A stretch of 64,000 nt of DNA, from contig JAGYIT010000007.1 in NCBI GenBank assembly GCA_018402445.1, positions 434,001-498,000 of the forward strand. Reading direction: 5' to 3'. Position numbers and translations under genes: made by a program. Below are positions 58,178 through 64,000 of the stretch, piece by piece. The notes under the pieces were generated by a model. That model was not told where the DNA came from. It saw nothing but the letters and a program-made list of their open reading frames with translations, and made no database searches. Origin of the DNA: Akkermansiaceae bacterium (GTDB taxonomy: Bacteria > Verrucomicrobiota > Verrucomicrobiia > Verrucomicrobiales > Akkermansiaceae). Numbering within the stretch: position 1 is the first letter of the stretch; every line of letters starts with the position of its first letter.

Positions 58178-60514
58178 TCAGGGGCGGTTGATGAATTCGT
58201 CGAGGTTGATGAGGGTGGAGCCGAGAATGGCGTAGGCGGCTTGTTCCGGGGTGCCGGCGAGGGTTTCCGCGTCGGCTTCGTTTTCCGCGTATCGCTGAAG
58301 GTGGCGTGCGAGGGATTTTTCCAGTACCTCCAGCTCACGGGAGGCGGGGGCGCGCCCGGTGATGAGGCGGAAGCCGTGTGTGAGGCGGGAGGTGGCGGAT
58401 GTGCCGCCTTCCGTGATCATGCGGTTTCCGAGAGCGACTCCCGCTGCGACGAACTGAGGCTCGTTCATTACGACCAGCGCCTGCAGGGGAGTATTGGTCG
58501 CGCTGCGGACGACGGAGCAGGTCTCGCGCGTGGGGGCGTCGAAGATTGCAAGCACCGGTGGCGGCGAGGTGCGTTTCCAGAAGGTGTAGAGGCTGCGGCG
58601 GAGGTTGTTTGTTCCCTGCCCGGGGATGAAAATCTGGGCTGTGAAGGGTTTGCCCTCGTAGCCGAAGTGGCTGATCTCGCGCCAGAGATCTGGCTGCGGC
58701 GGGTGGACGCCGGGGCCGCCGATAGCCGGGTTGAGTAGGCCGCTGACGGCGAGGGCTTGGTCGCGAATTACTTCGGCGGGCAGGCGGGTGCGTGGGGAGC
58801 GGGCGAGTGTGTCGTTGCGCGGGTCTTTCTCCAGATGCTGCGGGGTGGAGGCGGCGGAGCGGCGGTAGGTTTCCGAGGTGAGGATGGTGCGGAGCAGGTG
58901 GCGCATGTCCCAGTTGTTTTCCGTGAAATCGACGGCGAGCCAATCGAGCAGCTCCGGATGGGTGGGCCACGAGCCTTGGTTTCCGAAGTCTCCGGCGGTC
59001 TCGACGATACCGCGCCCGAAGACCATTTGCCATATGCGGTTCACGGCGACGCGCGCGGTGAGCGGATGGTCGGGGCGCGTGATCCAGCGGGCGAGATCGA
59101 GGCGTGTGGGGTTGGCTTGATTTTCAAGCGGCGGCAGGACGGCGGGCACTCCGGGGCTGACTTCCTCGCCGTGCTGGTCATAGGCACCGCGGATAAGAAT
59201 GTGGGTTTTGCGGAGTGCCGGATTGTGATCCATCACCATGACGGAGGTGTGGCCGCGGTCGAGGTCGAGCTTGAGCACCCGGATTTCCTCATCGACGGAT
59301 TTGATCACCTCCTTCATGCGAGCCGCGAGTTCCGGCGGTGGGTTTGCCTTAAAATGTTCGAGCTCCGCGATGCGCATTCGGAGCTGCGCCATGCCGCCAT
59401 CGCCGAGAGGGGATTTGTAATTCATCACGGGTTTGGTGCTGGCGTTCGTGGCTCCCAGACCCGGTTCAGAAGAGGTGTTGAAAAAGGCGTACATCTGGAA
59501 GAATTCCTTCTGCGAGATGGGGTCGTATTTGTGGTCGTGGCACTGGGCGCACTTCATGGTGAGGCCGAGGATGGAGGTGGAGACGGCATCGACCTTGTCG
59601 AGGGTGTAGTTGACGCGGTATTCCTCGGCGATGGTTCCGCCCTCGTGGGTGTTCATGCTGTTGCGCAGGAAACCGGTGGCGGCGATCTGGTCCGGCGTGG
59701 CGTTGGGGAGGAGGTCGCCGGCAACCTGTTCCAATACGAATTGGTTGTAGGGCTGGTTTTTCTGGAAGGCGTTGATGACCCAATCGCGCCAGGCCCACAT
59801 GTCGCGGTGGTCGTCGATGGAGTAGCCGTGGGTGTCGGAGTAGCGCGCGCCGTCGAGCCAGGGCAGCGCCATGCGCTCGGCGAAGTGGGGGGAGTCCATC
59901 AGGCGGTTGATGAGTTTTTCCCAGCGGTCGGGCGCGGTGGCGGCGAGGTAGGCGTCGATGTCCTGAGGTGCGGGCGGCAGGCCGGTGAGGTCGAGGAAAA
60001 CGCGGCGGACGAGGGTGGGGTCATCGGCGACGGGAGCGGGCTGCAGCTTATCGGCCTTGAGTCGTTGGTTGACGAAATGATCGACGGGGTTGGCTGTGGA
60101 GGTTTCCGTTTTTTGCGGGGTGGCGAATGCCCAGTGCGGCTCGTATTCCGCGCCGTTTTCGATCCATTTCTCCAGGGTGGCGATCTGATCGGGCTTGAGA
60201 GCGGCCATGTGGGCTTCCGGCGGGGGCATGGCCATGTCGGGATCCTTGGAGAGGATGCGCTTCATGATCTCGCTGTTTTTCGGATCGCCCGGGATGATGG
60301 CGGCGATCCCATCGCGCACGGCTACGGCTTCTTCGCGGATGTCGAGGCGGAGGTCTCCGCCGCGGTGCTCGGGATCCTGGCCGTGGCAGAGGAAACAATT
60401 TTCGGAAAGGATGGGGCGGATGTCGCGGTTGAAGCCCGGAGCGCCTTTTGTCGATGCGAAACACGCACCAGTCAGGATCAGGGTGAGCGTTGATATATTT
60501 CTCAAAATCAGCAT
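58178..60514 (-). CDS. PVC cytochrome with DUF1549 and DUF1553 domains
   Basis: A 778-residue protein; ATG 60512-60514 begins a signal peptide (MLILRNISTLTLILTGACFA). The PSCyt1 haem domain has RPILSENCFLCHGQDPEHRG (CxxCH, about residue 40), DUF1549 spans about 150-360 (PYNQFVLEQVAGDLLPNATP; NYTLDKVDAVSTSILGLTMK) and DUF1553 about 490-770 (PRTRLPAEVIRDQALAVSGL). It is shorter than the about 1000 residues typical for the family because the carbohydrate-binding middle is missing. It would act in the periplasm with the DUF1501 partner. Confidence 0.92.
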   Translation of the reverse strand: MLILRNISTLTLILTGACFASTKGAPGFNRDIRPILSENCFLCHGQDPEHRGGDLRLDIREEAVAVRDGIAAIIPGDPKNSEIMKRILSKDPDMAMPPPEAHMAALKPDQIATLEKWIENGAEYEPHWAFATPQKTETSTANPVDHFVNQRLKADKLQPAPVADDPTLVRRVFLDLTGLPPAPQDIDAYLAATAPDRWEKLINRLMDSPHFAERMALPWLDGARYSDTHGYSIDDHRDMWAWRDWVINAFQKNQPYNQFVLEQVAGDLLPNATPDQIAATGFLRNSMNTHEGGTIAEEYRVNYTLDKVDAVSTSILGLTMKCAQCHDHKYDPISQKEFFQMYAFFNTSSEPGLGATNASTKPVMNYKSPLGDGGMAQLRMRIAELEHFKANPPPELAARMKEVIKSVDEEIRVLKLDLDRGHTSVMVMDHNPALRKTHILIRGAYDQHGEEVSPGVPAVLPPLENQANPTRLDLARWITRPDHPLTARVAVNRIWQMVFGRGIVETAGDFGNQGSWPTHPELLDWLAVDFTENNWDMRHLLRTILTSETYRRSAASTPQHLEKDPRNDTLARSPRTRLPAEVIRDQALAVSGLLNPAIGGPGVHPPQPDLWREISHFGYEGKPFTAQIFIPGQGTNNLRRSLYTFWKRTSPPPVLAIFDAPTRETCSVVRSATNTPLQALVVMNEPQFVAAGVALGNRMITEGGTSATSRLTHGFRLITGRAPASRELEVLEKSLARHLQRYAENEADAETLAGTPEQAAYAILGSTLINLDEFINRP

Positions 60515-60663
60515 GTCGGGGTAAATCTTAGGCGGATGGCGGCGGAATTCCAGAGTGATTCCCAATTAGTCCCTTCCACGATACGGCGTCATGGGTTCGG
60601 TTTTTCAGGATTCCTCTCTGATTTTCGGCTATCGCGGGGGCGGCGGGCTGCTAGCTTCGCGGC

Positions 60664-61926
60664 GTGGCGAAAGCAGACGGACATGTGGTGGTGATCGGCG
60701 GGGGGCTGATCGGTTTTTCGGCGGCGTATCACTTGCAGCGGGCGGGGATGCGGGTGACGGTGATCGAGCGGGGTAGCGAGGAGTCGGCGGGTTGCTCGAC
60801 GGGGAACGCGGGGATGGTGGTGCCGAGCCATTTCGTGCCGCTGGCGGCTCCGGGAGTGATCTGGAAAGGTTTGCGCTGGATGTTCGATCCGGAAAGCCCG
60901 TTCTCGATCCGACCGCGGCCGAGCTGGGAACTTGTTTCGTGGGGGTGGCGATTTTACCGGGCGTCGAGTCCCGCGCGGGTGAAGCGGGCGATGCCGGTGC
61001 TGCGCGACATGGCGTTGCGGAGCCGAGCGATTTTCGGGGAGCTGGCGGAGCGGGAGGGCTTCGAGTTCGGTCTTCAGAAAAAGGGGCTGCTGATGCTCTG
61101 CAAGACTCGTGCAGCGCTGAAGCATGAGTCGGAGCTGGCGGCGACGGCGAATTCGCTGGGCGTGGAGGCGGAGGTGCTGGATGCGGAGGGAGTGCGCGCG
61201 AAAGACCCGGGGGTGGAGATCGATGTGGCGGGCGGGGTTCATTTCGCGCAGGATTGCCATCTCGATCCGGCGCGTTTCCTGAGGGATCTGCGGAGAGAGG
61301 TGGCGCGGATGGGCGGGACGGTGCGGTGGGGCGCGGAGGCTGTGGATTTCCGTCAATCCGGGGCGCGGGTGGAGGCGGTGGTGATGGGGGGCGGGGAGGA
61401 AATCTCCGGGGATGAGTTCGTGATCTGTGGCGGTGCGTGGTCGCCAGGGGTGGGGAAAAAGCTGGGGTTAAGCCTGCCGATGCAGGCGGGGAAAGGTTAC
61501 AGCGTTACGCATCCGGAGCCGCCGACGTTGCCCACGGTTTGCTCGTTGCTGAACGAGGCGCGGGTGGCGGTGACGCCGATGGACGGGAAGCTGCGGATCG
61601 GCGGGACGATGGAGATCGTGGGCCTCGACGAGTCGGTGAACCGGAAGCGGTTGGGCGGCATTTTGAAATCAGTGGGGGCGTATTATCCGCAGCTTTCGGA
61701 GACGGATTTCGAGGGTTTGGAGGTTTGGAAAGGGTTGCGGCCCTGCTCGCCGGACGGGCTGCCTTTCATTGGGCGGACGAAGCGAAGGGAGAACGTGGTG
61801 GTGGCGACGGGGCACTCGATGCTCGGTCTCAGCCTCGCGCCGGTGACCGGGGAGATGGTGACAGATTTGCTTACGGGCGGGGTGCCGAAATATGACATGG
61901 CGTTGCTGGATCCGGATCGGTATTGA
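60664..61926 (+). CDS. FAD-dependent D-amino-acid dehydrogenase (DadA-like)
   Basis: A 420-residue DAO-fold oxidoreductase, GTG start 60664. HVVVIGGGLIGFSAAYHLQR is the FAD-binding Rossmann loop; SAGCSTGNAGMVVPSHFVPL and the C-terminal ATGHSMLGLSLAPVTGEMVT are typical of DadA. The next gene is a 4-hydroxyproline epimerase, so the likely substrate is cis-4-hydroxy-D-proline, oxidised to pyrroline-4-hydroxy-2-carboxylate. That link is known from bacterial hydroxyproline operons; here it is inferred from the neighbour. The later deaminase and dehydrogenase genes are not in the window. Confidence 0.85.
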   Translation: MAKADGHVVVIGGGLIGFSAAYHLQRAGMRVTVIERGSEESAGCSTGNAGMVVPSHFVPLAAPGVIWKGLRWMFDPESPFSIRPRPSWELVSWGWRFYRASSPARVKRAMPVLRDMALRSRAIFGELAEREGFEFGLQKKGLLMLCKTRAALKHESELAATANSLGVEAEVLDAEGVRAKDPGVEIDVAGGVHFAQDCHLDPARFLRDLRREVARMGGTVRWGAEAVDFRQSGARVEAVVMGGGEEISGDEFVICGGAWSPGVGKKLGLSLPMQAGKGYSVTHPEPPTLPTVCSLLNEARVAVTPMDGKLRIGGTMEIVGLDESVNRKRLGGILKSVGAYYPQLSETDFEGLEVWKGLRPCSPDGLPFIGRTKRRENVVVATGHSMLGLSLAPVTGEMVTDLLTGGVPKYDMALLDPDRY

Positions 61927-61959
61927 AGCGTTATCCTATGGAATCTCTTGATCAACTTG

Positions 61960-62003
61960 GTGGGGACAGGATGTCCCCACGACGGACGGGGACTGCAAGT
62001 CCC
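61960..62003. repeat. REP-like double hairpin between dehydrogenase and epimerase genes
   Basis: GTGGGGACA (61960-61968) pairs with TGTCCCCAC (61972-61980), and GGGACT (61989-61994) with AGTCCC (61998-62003). Similar double hairpins are common intergenic elements in PVC genomes. It lies inside the longest open frame of the epimerase and argues for the later GTG start at 62013. Confidence 0.7.
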
Positions 62004-62012
62004 AGCCACGGG

Positions 62013-62936
62013 GTGCGTGTTATTGATTCCCACACGGCGGGAGAGCCGACGCGGGTGGTTGTTTCCGGCGGGCCGGAGCTGGGTGGAGGGAGTTTGGGGG
62101 AGAGGCTCAGGCGGTTGCGGGAGGGCGCGGATTGGCTGCGGACTTCATTGTGCCTGGAGCCGCGGGCTTCGGAAGCGGCGGTAGGGGCTTTGCTCTGCGA
62201 ACCGGACGACGCCGCGAACGACGCGGCGGTGATTTTTTTCAACAACAGCGGCTACCTCGGCATGTGCGGCCACGGGCTGATCGGGCTGGTGGCGACCCTC
62301 GAATACATGGGTCGGATGACGCCGGGAATGTTCCGGATCGAGACGCCCGTCGGGGTGGTAGTGGCGACGCTGCACGGGAAAGGCCGCGTGACGGTGGCGA
62401 ACGTGGCTTCTTGGCGTTTCCGCAAAGAGGTTGCGGTGGAGGTGGAGGGCTACGGGCAGGTCACGGGCGACATCGCGTGGGGTGGCAACTGGTTTTTCCT
62501 GTTGGATGATCCGGGCATCGGTTTGCGGAAGACGAACTTGGAGCGGCTGATGGGCTTTGCGAAGGCGGTGAGGCGCGGCTTGGAAAGTGCGGGGATACGT
62601 GGCGAGGACGGGAGCGTGATCGATCACATCGAGGTGCTGGGCGATGATGACGGGGGGGCGGATGCGCGGAATTTCATGCTCTGCCCGGGCGGCGAATACG
62701 ACCGCTCGCCCTGCGGCACGGGGCTGAGCGCAAAGCTGGCGTGCCTTTACGCGGACGGCCTGATCAAGGAAGGCGAGGTCTGGCGGCAGGCGGGGATTCT
62801 GGGCGGGGTGTTCGAGGGTCGCGTCGCGTTGGCGGACGGGAAAATCATCCCGGAAATCACCGGAGAGGCCTTCGTGACTGCGGAGACGCAACTCGTTTTC
62901 TCGGAGGGCGATCCTTACCGGTTCGGAATCCGATAG
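62013..62936 (+). CDS. 4-hydroxyproline epimerase (proline racemase family)
   Basis: A 307-residue protein from GTG 62013 (VRVIDSHTAGEPTRVV); the frame opens 30 codons earlier at 61923, but those codons cover a REP-like hairpin. The two catalytic Cys are present, in GYLGMCGHGLIGL and DRSPCGTGLSAKLA, which argues for epimerase/racemase and against the Thr-type dehydratase. It converts trans-4-hydroxy-L-proline to the cis-D form. The neighbouring FAD dehydrogenase fits the next step. Convergent with the PLP gene, 2 bp apart. Confidence 0.88.
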   Translation: MRVIDSHTAGEPTRVVVSGGPELGGGSLGERLRRLREGADWLRTSLCLEPRASEAAVGALLCEPDDAANDAAVIFFNNSGYLGMCGHGLIGLVATLEYMGRMTPGMFRIETPVGVVVATLHGKGRVTVANVASWRFRKEVAVEVEGYGQVTGDIAWGGNWFFLLDDPGIGLRKTNLERLMGFAKAVRRGLESAGIRGEDGSVIDHIEVLGDDDGGADARNFMLCPGGEYDRSPCGTGLSAKLACLYADGLIKEGEVWRQAGILGGVFEGRVALADGKIIPEITGEAFVTAETQLVFSEGDPYRFGIR

Positions 62937-62938
62937 GG

Positions 62939-64000
62939 TCAGGCGAGCGCCTCGGCGAAGGCGGCGACGATGGTGTCCGGTGACTCCAAGCCGACGGAAA
63001 TGCGCAGCAGGTTCGCAGGGACGCCGCAGTCTTCCGTCCAGTCCAGCTCCTCGTAATGGGCGAGCAGAGTGTAGGGGCACACGAGTGTGAACGGGGTGCC
63101 GAAAGAGGGGCCTTTGGAAAGCTTCAGGGAGTCATATACCTTGGGGGCTTTCTTCGGGTTCGCGAGGACGATGGAAAGCAGGCCGCCGTAGCCGCCGTTT
63201 TTCCGCATGACCTTCGCGTAGTTTTCCGTCTGCGTGACCGAGGGGTGCCAGACGCTGGCGACGGCTGGGTGGTCTTTCAGGAAGGCGACGAGGGCGAGGG
63301 CGTTAGAGTTCACTGCGGCGTTGCGCTTCGCGTAGCCTTTCATGTTCGAGAGGAGAATTTCCGCGTCGGCGATGTATAGAGGGGCGCATTCGGCGGCGTC
63401 CTCCGCGAGCGGGCCGAGGAAATCGGGGGCGAGGGATGAGTCGGCGCGTACGGTGGCGGCTCCGGCCATGACGTCACCAGCTCCGGAAACCCATTTCGTG
63501 AGCGAGGAGGTGAGTACGTCGGCGTAGGGCAGGGCATCGACGTTGAGCGGCCCGGCGGCGGAATCGTCGAGGATGAGCGGGGTGCGGGAGGTTCGGCAGG
63601 CGTCGGCGAGGCGCGGGAGATCGACGGTGCGGAGGAGGGGGTTGGAGGGAACTTCGGTGAAAACGCCTGCGAACTCGCCGGCGCGGATGCGGCGCAGGGC
63701 TTCGTCGAAGGATTCGCCGGTGGCCTCGTTCAGATAGGCGGCGCCGTGCCCGAAGCGTTCTTGGATTTTTAGGGAATCGACGTAAGGGAACTCGATCTGG
63801 AGGGTTTTCTTGCCCTCGCGGAGGCCGGGTAGCGCGCGCAGGACGGCCAGCGCCGCCGAGATCCCGCTGGCGAACACGAAGGTGTTTTCCGCCATTCCGC
63901 CATTCAGATTCGCGACCGCTCGGGCGACGAGGTGGGACTTCGATCCCTCGCGCAACGTTCCGTCCAGATAGTCCTGGGCCTCGCGTGAGGAGACGCCTTC
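62939..64000 (-). CDS. Cys/Met-metabolism PLP-dependent enzyme (5' end outside window)
   Basis: The frame is open to the right edge, so the N terminus is missing. The visible 353 residues have FASGISAALAVLRALPGL, VPSNPLLRTVDLPRLADA, PLILDDSAAGPLNVDALP (Asp binding the PLP ring N) and TSSLTKWVSGAGDVMAGAAT (Schiff-base Lys). This is the cystathionine gamma-synthase / gamma-lyase family. The C-terminal VPANLLRISVGLESPDTIVA is typical. The exact reaction cannot be told. Confidence 0.88.
   Translation of the reverse strand, partial: EGVSSREAQDYLDGTLREGSKSHLVARAVANLNGGMAENTFVFASGISAALAVLRALPGLREGKKTLQIEFPYVDSLKIQERFGHGAAYLNEATGESFDEALRRIRAGEFAGVFTEVPSNPLLRTVDLPRLADACRTSRTPLILDDSAAGPLNVDALPYADVLTSSLTKWVSGAGDVMAGAATVRADSSLAPDFLGPLAEDAAECAPLYIADAEILLSNMKGYAKRNAAVNSNALALVAFLKDHPAVASVWHPSVTQTENYAKVMRKNGGYGGLLSIVLANPKKAPKVYDSLKLSKGPSFGTPFTLVCPYTLLAHYEELDWTEDCGVPANLLRISVGLESPDTIVAAFAEALA

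Noticed and set aside
58757..60493. 578-codon plus-strand frame
   Set aside because: Antisense of the DUF1549/1553 gene; Gly/Val-rich without domain features.

Overview
The window looks like a chromosomal segment of a member of Verrucomicrobia, probably Verrucomicrobiales. Three things suggest this: the 16S rRNA; the mix of typical PVC-group genes (a DUF1549/DUF1553 cytochrome, a Tat-exported DUF1501 protein, a large PVC-type haem-binding CxxCH protein, ThuA-domain and DsbD-alpha-like proteins, and a prepilin-like gene resembling 'Verru_Chthon cassette protein A'); and Gram-negative envelope genes (lpxD, OmpH/Skp, LptF/G). Most of the window is GC-rich. The type IV pilus block at about 43.9-52.5 kb is clearly more AT-rich. 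All family names come from reading the translations; no database search was run.

Layout. 1-1691 is a truncated prepilin-like gene, followed by an SGNH hydrolase. 2.5-4.3 kb is a graveyard of small mobile and toxin-antitoxin genes: a vapC remnant with its antitoxin, an Avd-like four-helix-bundle gene broken by a palindromic element, an intact-looking hicBA pair, and a DUF433/DUF5615 pair cut short next to hicBA. 4.4-10.1 kb holds an M20 dipeptidase, a DsbD-alpha-like protein, a ThuA protein, a conserved protein of unknown function and an AguB-type amidohydrolase. 10.4-16.2 kb is a complete rRNA operon (16S, tRNA-Ala, tRNA-Ile, 23S, 5S) with promoter, boxA sequences, processing stems and terminator. 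16.4-23 kb has mutS, then a three-gene operon (DEDDh exonuclease, membrane-anchored nuclease-like protein, DtxR/MntR regulator), hpf and prmA. 23-29.5 kb has a PVC haem protein, a Cys-rich protein, a deleted isomerase remnant, and one polypeptide that joins a metallo-beta-lactamase exonuclease to an ATP-dependent DNA ligase. 29.8-33.7 kb has cysK, a coiled-coil membrane protein, a candidate structured RNA and a three-gene operon with a TatD-like hydrolase and a D-2-hydroxyacid dehydrogenase. 33.7-40.3 kb is a minus-strand envelope cluster (lpxD, ompH, a small conserved gene, a frameshifted lptG, a TPR protein). 40.4-43.2 kb has hisA and transketolase.

43.2-55.9 kb: debris with a strong hairpin, then a type IV pilus cluster (pilMN, O, P-like, secretin, B, C, T) that has no pilin gene, then pntAA-pntAB-pntB and an IS66 transposase remnant. 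A 40-bp sequence beside that remnant also occurs in the debris before the pilus genes. 55.9-60.5 kb: DUF1501 and DUF1549/1553 proteins with a vapBC pair between them. 60.6-64 kb: a D-amino-acid dehydrogenase and 4-hydroxyproline epimerase pair, which together would do the first two steps of hydroxyproline catabolism, and a truncated PLP enzyme of the Cys/Met family.

The best candidates for something new are the exonuclease-ligase fusion, the exonuclease/membrane-nuclease-like/DtxR operon, the structured RNA upstream of 31601, and the pilin-less AT-rich pilus block. Two conserved genes (pilMN and lptG) carry single-base frameshifts that could be real or could be sequencing errors.
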